This document shows positions 52,201 to 52,911 of a stretch of 64,000 nucleotides of DNA, piece by piece. Position numbers and translations under genes: made by a program. This stretch comes from Sipunculus nudus (lineage: Eukaryota; Annelida; Sipuncula; Golfingiida; Sipunculidae): positions 68,678,926 to 68,742,925 of the forward strand of contig CM049309.1 of assembly GCA_026874595.1 (NCBI GenBank), read 5' to 3'. The first letter of the stretch is position 1; each line of letters begins with the position of its first letter. A model generated the notes under the pieces. It made no database searches and had not been told where the DNA came from. It worked only from the letters and a program-made list of their open reading frames with translations.

Positions 52201-52821
52201 CAGAATCAACTCTCCTGTGTTCTTTTTAAGCAGTGCTACGCTTGACCAACAAGGAATACACGTGAGCTCGAGGACATAGGGGTGTTTGTTAAAACCTCTT
52301 TAAGATCACAATATTAACATTTAAATTTTAAATCTGCTAATGAGGTAGATATAAGTAATATATTTCCATGTCTTCGTTCTCAAGGCAAGAGGAACCACCA
52401 TATTTGGAATCACCGCTAAGAGTTTGAGAAACAATTGAATATGTTTCATTATCAGACACTGGTAAACTGACCACTTGGTTTGTCCTTCTAGGGCCATAAT
52501 GTGACCATGTGTCATTTCTGGTGTATATTCCTGATCGATTGTTTTTACACTTATAGTCAGAAGGAAAAGGATCATAGTTTTTCATGTATGTCTATATGTT
52601 TCAGTATATGCAAACATTCATTTCACTCTGACTCTGTACTTTTTATCAACAATTCTTATGTATATTATTATAACTATCGGTATGATTTTCTCTAGTTCTG
52701 TTGAAGAGTAAAGACACCGAAGTTGGTAAAAATGGAATTTGTTAAAAGGAACCATACAGTGTTATAAAATGGGAGCACTTACCTTCTGAAGGTATGCCAG
52801 GTTGTTCATAGGTGTTTCCAT
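6446..52821 (-). CDS. TRPA1: TRPA1-type cation channel, 26-exon gene (whole span)
   Basis: Non-selective cation channel of the plasma membrane, a sensor of irritants and temperature in this family. The coding exons (52783-52821, 47655-47988, 46350-46525, 45521-45625, 44984-45092, 39055-39152, 37874-37921, 36924-37112, 36179-36388, 33029-33192, 31714-31878, 30568-30682, 29872-30038, 29520-29604, 27352-27411, 26555-26650, 25792-25862, 16438-16594, 16194-16283, 15566-15735, 10973-11102, 9647-9844, 8767-8835, 8239-8349, 7599-7711, 6446-6674) join in phase to 3498 nt, 1165 residues. Human TRPA1 is 1119. Order: about 16 ankyrin repeats (residues about 75-635), linker, S1-S6 (about 748-992), TRP-like helix, coiled coil, acidic tail. 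Every intron is GT-AG except intron 7, which starts with GC. Assignment to TRPA1 rather than another TRPA rests on the linker, the pore motif and the C-terminal helix. The first exon is the weakest part of the model. Confidence 0.93.
6886..6974. repeat. (TA)n microsatellite in intron 25
   Basis: TA with TG interruptions. Translated ORFs here are only Ile/Tyr runs. Confidence 0.95.
7599..7711 (-). CDS. TRPA1: TRPA1 exon 25 (C-terminal linker)
   Basis: 113 nt, residues 1053-1089, from LWGYFTRSE to EEMHKQKN. Low conservation, so it is accepted on phase and on its Lys/Gln-rich lead into the coiled coil. Acceptor CTGTAG|CTATGG, donor ACAG|GTCTGT, the same unusual donor as exon 20. Confidence 0.85.
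8239..8349 (-). CDS. TRPA1: TRPA1 exon 24 (C-terminal domain)
   Basis: 111 nt, 37 codons, residues 1016-1052. It begins VELHTEIERKLPQRVLEYVD and includes a VKLYPN motif matching the C-terminal beta-strand region of TRPA1. Acceptor GTTTAG|GTGG. The donor AAG|GTGCGA is weak. Confidence 0.93.
8767..8835 (-). CDS. TRPA1: TRPA1 exon 23 (TRP-like helix)
   Basis: 69 nt, 23 codons, IGLAVGDIEAVQRDATLKRL then AMQ, residues 993-1015. This is the highly conserved post-S6 TRP-like helix that couples gate and cytosolic domain. Acceptor GAACAG|ATTGG, donor CAG|GTATAA. Confidence 0.95.
9647..9844 (-). CDS. TRPA1: TRPA1 exon 22 (pore loop and S6)
   Basis: 198 nt, 66 codons, residues 927-992, phase 0 at both ends. 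The pore helix and filter read VTTGVMMLGNIDYLDSW, with the filter Gly947-Asn948-Ile949-Asp950-Tyr951. S6 is LSFVILIVFILLMPILLMNL. Human TRPA1 has GDINY here, so the key filter aspartate (D915) is Asn and a nearby Asn is Asp. Acceptor TTTAG|GGTTC, donor CTG|GTATCT. Confidence 0.96.
10613..10750 (+). repeat. C-rich tract (G-rich in the TRPA1 transcript)
   Basis: Runs of 9-14 C at 10615-10626 and 10700-10713 with further C4-C6 runs. The minus strand, the gene's sense strand, has several G runs 210-370 nt past the exon 21 donor and could form a G-quadruplex. Confidence 0.85.
10973..11102 (-). CDS. TRPA1: TRPA1 exon 21 (S4-S5 linker, S5)
   Basis: 130 nt, residues 883-926. It contains VDYFGIYVVMFLEILKTLLQ (S4-S5 linker) and VIVVFFVLIVAFGLSFYIIM (S5). 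Acceptor TTCTAG|GGTA, donor GAG|GTGAGA. The intron downstream turns strongly G-rich in the transcript about 210-370 nt after the donor. Confidence 0.96.
11465..11905 (+). repeat. Dispersed repeat family R2, copy in intron 20
   Basis: Starts TTAAAGGGGCCAAATCAACC. It shares ATCTGAC, TTTATAAAAATAGGCCAGAA, GCACACAGGCT and CGTTTTGCAAC with 48017-48480 in order. A partial third relative may lie at 3780-3940 (TCATAAAAATGAGCCAGTCC). No ORF. Confidence 0.55.
12935..13560 (+). repeat. Degenerate tandem repeat region
   Basis: Blocks such as GGCTGCACTGAGTGAACTC, CTGTTGCCAAATCTG and ACAGCTGGCAGT recur three or more times (12960-13100, 13150, 13365-13500). It includes the 22-bp minisatellite at 13242-13350. 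Intron 20, no ORF. Confidence 0.7.
13242..13350 (+). repeat. 22-bp minisatellite, 5 copies
   Basis: Unit about TATGAGGTGATCACATGCTA plus two bases. Most copies keep the palindrome TGATCA. Copies start near 13242, 13264, 13286, 13308 and 13330. Confidence 0.85.
13984..14487. mobile_element. Inverted-repeat DNA element (MITE), about 504 bp
   Basis: The left end AGGGGCCTTTTCCATG is mirrored at the right end by CATGGAAAAGGGGCCTA. Sub-terminal CGCGCGC motifs are also inverted. A (TA)n tract (14172-14214) sits inside. No transposase. It lies in intron 20. Confidence 0.65.
14806..15284 (+). repeat. Dispersed repeat, copy 1 (about 480 bp)
   Basis: From CCGTCTGAACAGGCC to GCGGAGCGTAA-like sequence. 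The reverse complement matches 62812-63292 along its length, with scattered mismatches. No ORF. It continues at its right edge into the SINE at 15265. Confidence 0.75.
15265..15412 (-). mobile_element. tRNA-derived SINE fragment
   Basis: The minus strand reads ...TTTCTCCGCTAGTGACCC then GGGTTCGATCCCC, a perfect pol III B box, then GATGTGGCCATGAGAGTGGG. A copy with the same order lies at 39958-40165. It directly abuts the dispersed repeat at 14806-15284. Confidence 0.65.
15566..15735 (-). CDS. TRPA1: TRPA1 exon 20 (S3 and S4)
   Basis: 170 nt, residues 827-882. RDPNNILEWILYTTSAIFIS is S3. FQWQCGAIAVFLAWFNLLLY is S4, nearly identical to the conserved QWQCGAIAV motif of TRPA1. Acceptor CCACAG|CGCG. 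The donor AAAG|GTCTGT is weak, with C at +3. Confidence 0.96.
15786..15844. repeat. (TA)n microsatellite in intron 19
   Basis: About 28 TA units, roughly 50 bp upstream of the exon 20 acceptor in the transcript sense. Confidence 0.95.
16194..16283 (-). CDS. TRPA1: TRPA1 exon 19 (S2)
   Basis: 90 nt, 30 codons, residues 797-826, phase 0 at both ends. WHKILVIIIMAFCFLNIL is S2, followed by KELLQMVQQ. Acceptor TTGTAG|TTG, donor CAG|GTATGT. Confidence 0.95.
16309..16347. repeat. (TTA)n microsatellite in intron 18
   Basis: About 12 ATT units, between exons 18 and 19. Confidence 0.95.
16438..16594 (-). CDS. TRPA1: TRPA1 exon 18 (S1 and S1-S2 loop)
   Basis: 157 nt, residues 744-796. A hydrophobic segment (FYMFNIVIYLTFLISLTTFV) forms S1. 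The extracellular loop follows, with an N-glycosylation sequon NKT at Asn785. Acceptor CAACAG|GAAGG, donor ATG|GTGAGT. The preceding intron, about 9.2 kb, contains the BEL element. Confidence 0.95.
16706..17130 (-). repeat. Dispersed repeat family R1, copy in intron 17
   Basis: Reverse-complement relative of 38035-38455 and 39245-39665. Shared landmarks are the end TTAAAGxxACCTxxTCACxTAC, the block around CATATGGACCGTGTTTACTC and the other end near CTGGGATGG. Divergent, about 425 bp. Confidence 0.55.
17589..17593 (+). repeat. Target-site duplication, left (GTAAC)
   Basis: Five bases GTAAC directly before the 5' LTR, matching GTAAC at 25518-25522. Five bp fits BEL/Pao integration. Confidence 0.9.
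17594..18469 (+). repeat. 5' LTR of the BEL/Pao element
   Basis: 876 bp, TG...CA. A TATATAAA box at 17965-17972 and AATAAA at 18412-18417 give plausible U3, R and U5 limits. It is colinear with the 3' LTR over its full length without indels. Differences are near 17885, 17887, 18175 and 18240. Confidence 0.95.
18585..19130 (+). CDS. gag: BEL/Pao gag, N-terminal part (frame 1)
   Basis: First ORF after the 5' LTR, starting MSDIGQPVDSQSDRP 116 bp past it. The product is a helical, charged gag N-terminus with a Ser/Lys-rich stretch (SSRSKKSSKSKKSSSS). The natural frame is lost in an A9 run at 19063-19071, after which this ORF reads nonsense to its stop. The next segment continues the protein in another frame. 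Structural protein of the virus-like particle. Confidence 0.85.
   Translation: MSDIGQPVDSQSDRPVRRRTLTPKASEKFQAERQSFVDKIDNSWRAVEQELTALSVAPGDIEVIETLLATLRQNYAAFQKTAREFNSFLIKTGTDESETIRTTHDELCLMYHGQVQSATREAETRIAALTEIQSVSSRSKKSSKSKKSSSSRVSSAYLAQKKRHRRNQPESVQSLLLKKRN
19071..19699 (+). CDS. gag: BEL/Pao gag, middle part with DUF1759-like region
   Basis: Open from the A9 run, with the first ATG at 19133. It has a coiled-coil region (KAQLEARIKLIQQEKEAAAA), then the Pao-type gag domain with SKFDEYPGHYKAWKGTFMDV. It ends prematurely because an 11-bp direct duplication (19651-19661 repeated at 19662-19672) shifts the frame. The last few residues before the stop are out of frame. Confidence 0.85.
19651..19672 (+). 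repeat. 11-bp tandem duplication breaking gag
   Basis: GTATGGATCTC occurs twice head to tail. Eleven is not a multiple of three, so the gag frame is lost here. Downstream the protein resumes in the shifted frame. Confidence 0.93.
19673..21201 (+). CDS. gag-pro: BEL/Pao gag C-terminus, zinc knuckles and aspartic protease
   Basis: Open from just past the 11-bp duplication, with the first ATG at 19756. It continues the gag domain (LTEIEAAKRNPELKG), then Pao-type zinc fingers (CPLHKTGHRLNDC and CFRCCDTTEHMSREC, CSICNSDTH), then a protease with MYAILDDQSNRSLASAEFF around 20528-20590 as the catalytic Asp region. The frame is lost in a 107-bp tandem duplication at 21027-21240. Confidence 0.88.
21027..21240 (+). 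repeat. 107-bp tandem duplication between protease and RT
   Basis: Positions 21027-21133 and 21134-21240 appear identical (start CAGTAATCGCCCG, end GGTGATA). 107 is not a multiple of three, so protease and RT are put out of frame. It could be a template-switch product or an assembly artefact. Confidence 0.93.
21198..23270 (+). CDS. pol: BEL/Pao reverse transcriptase and RNase H
   Basis: 690 codons, the longest intact ORF in the window. The RT palm is FAVTADIQQMFYGFMV and the catalytic box NFYVDDGLISLP, about residues 256-267. The Pao-type RNase H contains LHIFSDASEKAIAAVAYL and FYTDSKVVLGYI. The start given is the second copy of a duplicated segment and not the true start, because pol is normally fused to gag in one polyprotein. 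The ORF ends at an indel near 23250 just before the integrase linker. Confidence 0.93.
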   Translation: MSDNWCEPSDNLGDTVFKRTKDDEAIGMSVEDKLFLEMMDKEFTRSPSGSWVAPLPFRSGRCQLPNNKAQAANRAKTLDRSLKRDPTKREHFTSFMQTVICSGHAELAPSINSGECWYLPIFGVYHPRKPDHIRAVFDSSAKHEGISLNDVLLSGPDLTNNLLGIMLRFRKEKFAVTADIQQMFYGFMVKEDHKDFLRFMWYRDNDPSKELTEYRMCVHVFGNRPSPAVATYGLRRIAENSIEAFGSDVRDFVNRNFYVDDGLISLPTEEQAVDLMRRTQEALKHEGNLRLHKIASNSEAVMKSFSTDDLAKNLKDFDLKRGDLPLQRSLGLIWDLSSDMFKYQVESEQKPYTRRGVLSTVNSLFDPIGFLAPITVQGKLILRELMADVSDWDQPLPLQYQSVWQNWRDSLDSLKTVEIPRMYIPESISSSAKRELHIFSDASEKAIAAVAYLRTTTVDDRVHVGFVMGKSKVAPKHGHTIPRLELCAAVLAVVISETISANMDIDIDLFRFYTDSKVVLGYIHNQKRRFYTYVTNRIDRIRRSTEPRQWSYVHTDSNPADCATRSAPVSELIKSRWLRGPRFLLSDKIEASDEFFSLEDPDKDNEIRPCVNVFKTYVKKGLGSHRFGRFSTWKALVETFARLIHIASSYHETNHSKGWHMCQDFKTVKNFTSAERFIIRVVQHELMIPS
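23262..24190 (+). CDS. pol: BEL/Pao integrase (HHCC and DDE core)
   Basis: Continuation in a new frame, first ATG at 23315. The zinc-binding HHCC domain contains HHVATLLVRHYHERIKH and CVKCRKL. Catalytic D, D and E appear in NVGVDTFGPW, LRSDRGTNFVG and MGGTWERMIG. It joins viral cDNA to the host chromosome. The frame is lost at INARPIT near 24155, where about nine codons and the phase appear deleted. Confidence 0.9.
24160..24554 (+). CDS. pol: BEL/Pao integrase C-terminal region (DUF5641-like)
   Basis: Open frame from LSPQMLLTQK to the stop at 24554. It contains QWKLVQMLADRFWKRLRNEY and a small beta-barrel-like tail (DWSVGLVENAIPSKDSRVRK, TRPINDLVVLL), typical of the end of BEL/Pao pol. The short reading frame upstream of 24160 is nonsense. 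The ORF ends about 87 bp before the 3' LTR. Confidence 0.88.
24642..25517 (+). repeat. 3' LTR of the BEL/Pao element
   Basis: 876 bp copy, offset 7048 from the 5' LTR. It is preceded by a purine-rich tract AGACGGGGAG (24632-24641), the likely plus-strand primer. Its TATA box falls at 25013-25020 and its AATAAA at 25460-25465. Transcription starting here would run through TRPA1 exons 17 and 16 in antisense. Confidence 0.95.
25518..25522 (+). repeat. Target-site duplication, right (GTAAC)
   Basis: Five bases GTAAC directly after the 3' LTR. Together with the left copy it shows a simple single insertion with intact ends. Confidence 0.9.
25792..25862 (-). CDS. TRPA1: TRPA1 exon 17 (pre-S1, HPLC motif)
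   Basis: 71 nt, residues 721-743. It reads RMVKYGRVDCLTHPLCAEYL then RMKW. Acceptor TTTCAG|AGAATG, donor AAGTG|GTAAGT, and the last two bases complete Trp with exon 18. It was found by searching for the conserved HPxC...MKW segment missing between exons 16 and 18. It lies inside an unrelated plus-strand ORF (25691-26032), 270 bp from the BEL 3' LTR. Confidence 0.92.
26322..26518. mobile_element. Short inverted-repeat element, 'GGATCCAGxGGG' type
   Basis: The left end ACAGAGCGGATCCAGAGGGA is mirrored by TCCTGGGTCCACCCCTGAC at the right. Related left ends occur at 31888 and 43853. About 200 bp, no ORF. Confidence 0.55.
26555..26650 (-). CDS. TRPA1: TRPA1 exon 16 (pre-S1)
   Basis: 96 nt, 32 codons, residues 689-720. 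It starts YTYDFSLLQL and ends YEPLLALN, which parallels the YIEYNF...PLTALN stretch of vertebrate TRPA1. Acceptor TTTCAG|TATACC, donor AAT|GTAACT. A small inverted-repeat element (26322-26518) ends 37 nt into the following intron. Confidence 0.92.
27352..27411 (-). CDS. TRPA1: TRPA1 exon 15 (linker)
   Basis: 60 nt, 20 codons, MVLDRLRYPSNDDPKSPDYC, residues 669-688, phase 0 at both ends. Acceptor TTTCAG|ATGG, donor TGT|GTAAGT. It matches the linker stretch between the ankyrin domain and the pre-S1 region. Confidence 0.9.
27606..28594. mobile_element. hAT-like non-autonomous DNA transposon, 989 bp
   Basis: Perfect 24-bp terminal inverted repeats, CAAGGAGTTTACAGGGATGG at 27606-27625 (plus AGTA) and its reverse complement at 28571-28594. 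Direct repeat GTTGTAT flanks it (27599-27605 and 28595-28601). The interior has no transposase ORF. The 7-bp (possibly 8-bp) duplication suggests the hAT superfamily but does not prove it. It lies in intron 14 of TRPA1. Confidence 0.85.
28606..28680 (+). repeat. G-rich tract beside the hAT-like element
   Basis: Long G runs interrupted by TT and A. It starts about 5 bp past the right target duplication of the 27606-28594 element. Confidence 0.9.
28933..28993. repeat. (TA)n(TG)n compound microsatellite in intron 14
   Basis: About 20 TA units followed by about 10 TG units. Confidence 0.95.
29027..29275. repeat. Imperfect inverted repeat around ATACGCATATACG motifs
   Basis: TTTCCATGTGTCCG...GCGTATATGCGTGAAA at 29028-29080 is mirrored by TTTACGCATATACGCACATA...GCGTACATGGAAGC at 29231-29274. 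Possible small MITE, no target duplication identified. Confidence 0.45.
29520..29604 (-). CDS. TRPA1: TRPA1 exon 14 (linker with cysteines)
   Basis: 85 nt, residues 640-668, starting RWREVLSMCSCKYGC and ending PEVCT. This is the linker where vertebrate TRPA1 carries its electrophile-reactive cysteines. The position aligning with human C621 appears to be Val644. Cysteines 648, 650, 654 and 667 lie nearby. Acceptor TTCCAG|ATGG, donor ACG|GTGAGT. Confidence 0.9.
29872..30038 (-). CDS. TRPA1: TRPA1 exon 13 (ankyrin repeats 15-16)
   Basis: 167 nt, residues 585-639. It contains DTALHIAAREGHSRVVTKLL and SSSFLDLAIHAENRDVCAAV. Acceptor GTGAAG|GACAC, donor GACAG|GTAATT. This closes the ankyrin domain. 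Confidence 0.94.
30568..30682 (-). CDS. TRPA1: TRPA1 exon 12 (ankyrin repeat 14)
   Basis: 115 nt, residues 546-584. It reads DNDGNTCLHVAAKGGYTDTM and on to LLDVTNKAG. Acceptor TGCCAG|GGAC, donor GGG|GTAAGT. The GGYTxTM core is characteristic of this position in TRPA1. Confidence 0.93.
31190..31350 (-). mobile_element. tRNA-like SINE head
   Basis: The minus strand reads GGCTCAGGAGTAGATCGAGC, then CCGGGAGGTCGTGAGTTCAAATCTCAGCC, which has an anticodon-arm-like and a T-arm-like layout (GAGTTCAAATCTC). Not a functional tRNA by eye, since the acceptor pairing is not seen. It lies in intron 11. Confidence 0.45.
31714..31878 (-). CDS. TRPA1: TRPA1 exon 11 (ankyrin repeats 12-13)
   Basis: 165 nt, residues 491-545. 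It contains YGRIQTCKRLLDTV and GYTPLHLASTNGHTKVVDFL. Acceptor GTTACAG|ATATGG, donor AACAG|GTAAGC. A repeat of the 'GGCGGATCCAG' type starts about 10 nt upstream of the acceptor, so the 3' splice region of intron 10 lies in repeat-derived sequence. Confidence 0.94.
31888..31990 (+). repeat. Dispersed repeat, left end of the 'GGCGGATCCAG' type
   Basis: CAGGGCGGATACTGGATTTT followed by a G-rich stretch and CCCCCTCACA, as at 26322 and 43853. It starts only 10 bp from the exon 11 acceptor. Confidence 0.5.
33029..33192 (-). CDS. TRPA1: TRPA1 exon 10 (ankyrin repeats 11-12)
   Basis: 164 nt, residues 437-490. It contains YGYTPLHYASKGGMVATISR and ESPIHFAAE. Acceptor ATTACAG|ACTG. The donor GCTGA|GTAAGC leaves two bases of a Glu codon for exon 11. 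Confidence 0.93.
34090..35070 (+). repeat. Degenerate tandem array, 120-170 bp units
   Basis: Anchor TCCTGAGA recurs near 34290, 34411, 34580, 34706, 34833 and 34986. Other shared blocks are GGACATGCA, GGCTGATACGTCAAA and a GTAGGTGGCGCCACC-like core. Resembles the core arrays of bivalve pearl/CvA-type elements. It lies in intron 9. Confidence 0.75.
36179..36388 (-). CDS. TRPA1: TRPA1 exon 9 (ankyrin repeats 9-10)
   Basis: 210 nt, 70 codons, residues 367-436, phase 0 at both ends. It contains DRTPLLLAAEKRSWDTVKML and ERNILHVIIINNG, then a short non-repeat stretch ending SCNM. Acceptor TTGACAG|GGAGC, donor ATG|GTAGGA. A CT/CA microsatellite (36424-36472) lies 35-85 nt upstream of the acceptor, where a branch point is expected. 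Confidence 0.92.
36424..36472 (+). repeat. (CT)n(CA)n microsatellite upstream of exon 9
   Basis: CTCTCTCTCT then CACACACACACTCAGACACA. In the transcript it is GU/GA-rich, 35-85 nt before the exon 9 acceptor. Confidence 0.9.
36924..37112 (-). CDS. TRPA1: TRPA1 exon 8 (ankyrin repeats 7-8)
   Basis: 189 nt, 63 codons, residues 304-366, phase 0 at both ends. It contains TAFHLASAQGSLDMLKLML and EMTPLHKAAIFDRIPVAEFL. Acceptor TTTCAG|GCAGAC, donor CAG|GTAAGT. Confidence 0.94.
37256..37288. repeat. (TA)n microsatellite in intron 7
   Basis: Pure TA run between exons 7 and 8. Confidence 0.95.
37874..37921 (-). CDS. TRPA1: TRPA1 exon 7 (48-nt microexon, GC donor)
   Basis: Sixteen codons, AVRTVLSAGAAIDSAQ, residues 288-303. 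It finishes ankyrin repeat 6 and leads into repeat 7. Acceptor TTTTCAG|GCTG. The donor is CAG|GCAAGT, a GC-type 5' splice site with an otherwise ideal consensus. No GT donor keeps the frame. It joins exon 8 in phase 0. Confidence 0.88.
38035..38455 (+). repeat. Dispersed repeat family R1, copy in intron 6
   Basis: Shares TTTGTGAAGCTGCG, AAGCTTATTTCCAC and GGTATGTGAATAGGTTACTT with 39245-39665 in the same order and orientation. Confidence 0.6.
39055..39152 (-). CDS. TRPA1: TRPA1 exon 6 (ankyrin repeat 6)
   Basis: 98 nt, residues 255-287. The first two bases complete an Ala codon from exon 5. It contains CGYRREDVLRFTDSSNN and MPLHTAVQRGDLE. Acceptor TTGTAG|CTG, donor GAG|GTAAGA. Two related dispersed repeats lie on either side of it (38035-38455 and 39245-39665). 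Confidence 0.92.
39245..39665 (+). repeat. Dispersed repeat family R1, copy in intron 5
   Basis: Direct-repeat partner of 38035-38455. Landmarks are TTTGTGAAGTTGCGTGG, GTAAGCTTATTTCCACTCG and GGTATGTGAATAGGTCACTT. With its partner it brackets exon 6. Confidence 0.6.
39958..40165 (+). mobile_element. tRNA-derived SINE
   Basis: GGCTCTCTCCGCTGACGACC then CGGGTGCGATCCCC (B box) and GTGGCTATGAGAGTGGCTTG. The body ends in a T run near 40175. Same family as 15265-15412. It lies in intron 5. Confidence 0.65.
40276..40346. repeat. (TA)n microsatellite in intron 5
   Basis: Two TA runs separated by one phase slip. Confidence 0.95.
40350..43850. other. Intron 5 interior, nothing recognised
   Basis: 3.5 kb of AT-rich sequence with no exon-like segment on either strand. 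A minus-strand TGGCGCAGTGG near 43350-43370 looks like a pol III A box, but no B box follows. Confidence 0.55.
43853..44170 (+). repeat. Dispersed repeat of the 'GGCGGATCCAG' type
   Basis: CAGAAGCGGATTCAGGAATT, then G-rich stretches including a G9 run near 44124 and CCCCTCTAAGGTGTAGACAT. It resembles 26322-26518 and 31888-31990. The right end is not clear. Confidence 0.5.
44236..44983 (-). repeat. Tandem array of duplicated 5' splice sites (37-bp unit, 20 copies)
   Basis: Starts of the core GGATCAGCT (plus strand) recur near 44248, 44286, 44323, 44361, 44397, 44433, 44471, 44508, 44545, 44583, 44619, 44655, 44692, 44729, 44767, 44803, 44840, 44877, 44914 and 44951, then 44992 in exon 5 itself. 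Mean spacing is 37 bp. In the sense direction a unit is 22 nt of exon 5 end (CTGGAGCTGATCCTCACTGAAG) [first 20: CTGGAGCTGATCCTCACTGA], then GTAAGTCATGTCATA of the intron. Of 21 copies, 17 read GTAAGT or GTGAGT at the donor, one GTCAGT and three are destroyed. Variants recur every six units, a higher-order repeat of about 222 bp. Confidence 0.95.
44984..45092 (-). CDS. TRPA1: TRPA1 exon 5 (ankyrin repeat 5), source of the donor-site array
   Basis: 109 nt, residues 219-254. It reads LANGVRLCQKCNHGYYPVHL and on to LELILTE. Acceptor TTTCAG|TTGGC, donor GAAG|GTAAGT. The last 22 nt of the exon plus 15 nt of the intron form the unit that is repeated 20 more times immediately downstream (44236-44983). 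This copy is taken as authentic because it is the one in frame with a full ankyrin repeat and joins correctly to exon 6. Confidence 0.92.
45521..45625 (-). CDS. TRPA1: TRPA1 exon 4 (ankyrin repeats 3-4)
   Basis: 105 nt, 35 codons, residues 184-218, phase 0 at both ends. It runs from ELLRHGVDAN through GATPLHWAAY to KCAVVL. Acceptor AACAG|GAG, donor CTG|GTAGGT. A clean single-repeat exon, so skipping it would keep the frame. Confidence 0.93.
46162..46332 (+). repeat. GA-rich microsatellite next to exon 3 donor
   Basis: Imperfect (GA)n on plus, so (CT)n in the TRPA1 transcript. It begins about 18 nt inside intron 3. Confidence 0.95.
46350..46525 (-). CDS. TRPA1: TRPA1 exon 3 (ankyrin repeats 2-3)
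   Basis: 176 nt, residues 125-183. It opens by completing the Asp codon split from exon 2 and ends in phase 0 at DDILK. It carries GMTPLHLAVAEGQ and GIAPIHTCVEQ, typical ankyrin TPLH cores. Donor AAG|GTAAGC. A CT-rich microsatellite begins only about 18 nt into the following intron. Confidence 0.93.
47220..47254 (+). repeat. (GA)n microsatellite in intron 2
   Basis: About 17 uninterrupted AG units, CU repeat in the transcript. Confidence 0.95.
47421..47517. other. Long imperfect hairpin in intron 2
   Basis: Arms TGTAATCAGGCCAACGAGAG... (47422-47454) and its near reverse complement (47482-47515), about 34 nt each, with a loop of about 26 nt. A foldback element or a structured RNA. No ORF. 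Confidence 0.6.
47655..47988 (-). CDS. TRPA1: TRPA1 exon 2 (N-terminal region, ankyrin repeat 1)
   Basis: 334 nt, residues 14-124. Acceptor ATTACAG|GGAGAC, donor GCAG|GTGAGA. The first 60 or so residues are polar and lysine/asparagine-rich with no recognised domain. The last third is ankyrin repeat 1 (GRTLLHQAAVAGKTLEIEAL). The open frame runs upstream of the first in-frame ATG to the acceptor, so the start codon must lie in an earlier exon. Confidence 0.9.
48017..48480 (+). repeat. Dispersed repeat family R2, copy in intron 1
   Basis: Starts TTTAAAGGGGCCAGTTCAG. It shares TTTATAAAATATGCCAGAAA, GCACACAGGCTTTT and CACGTTTTGCAAC with 11465-11905. Confidence 0.55.
49243..49287 (+). repeat. (CA)n microsatellite in intron 1
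   Basis: About 20 CA units with one CG interruption. Confidence 0.95.
49808..49833. repeat. (TA)n and nearby (AAT)n microsatellites in intron 1
   Basis: TA run here, then AATAATAAT at 49883-49905. Low complexity only. Confidence 0.9.
50880..51435 (+). pseudogene. Decayed LINE ORF2 C-terminus
   Basis: Conceptual translation, with stops, gives the pattern GFGYVWMNQEVGDIRIFL, then ALARLRCSCHNLMIEK, then DDEYHFVYEYLLYNDFRKTY, then RVLNLSEEKEIIRFSAYVYH. This matches the tail of non-LTR retrotransposon ORF2 with its EDEYHFL..CPLY..LR signature, common in bivalve elements. Several stops and shifts make it dead. Sense to plus, so antisense in intron 1 of TRPA1. Confidence 0.7.
52783..52821 (-). CDS. 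TRPA1: TRPA1 exon 1 (candidate start exon)
   Basis: Thirteen codons, METPMNNLAYLQK, from ATG at 52821-52819 to a strong donor AAG|GTAAGT. It ends in phase 0, as exon 2 requires. Chosen because it is the nearest upstream ATG-donor unit with a perfect donor and a TATA-like motif about 83 nt above the ATG. A rival minimal exon, ATGGAG|GTAAAT at 49947-49942, is also in phase. Transcript data would decide. Confidence 0.55.
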
Positions 52822-52911
52822 TACATATTAAATATATTCCAATGTATATAAATCAGATTCATATCAGATTAGCCCTTTAATATAAACCCTCCTGATCGGA
52901 GCATATATAGT
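52822..52911 (-). promoter_or_regulatory. Candidate TRPA1 core promoter and 5' UTR
   Basis: The minus strand carries a TATA-like motif (CTATATATGC, 52910-52901) about 80 nt above the exon 1 ATG. A start site near 52875 would give a 5' UTR of about 50 nt. AT-rich sequence produces such motifs by chance, so this is only as good as exon 1. Confidence 0.3.
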
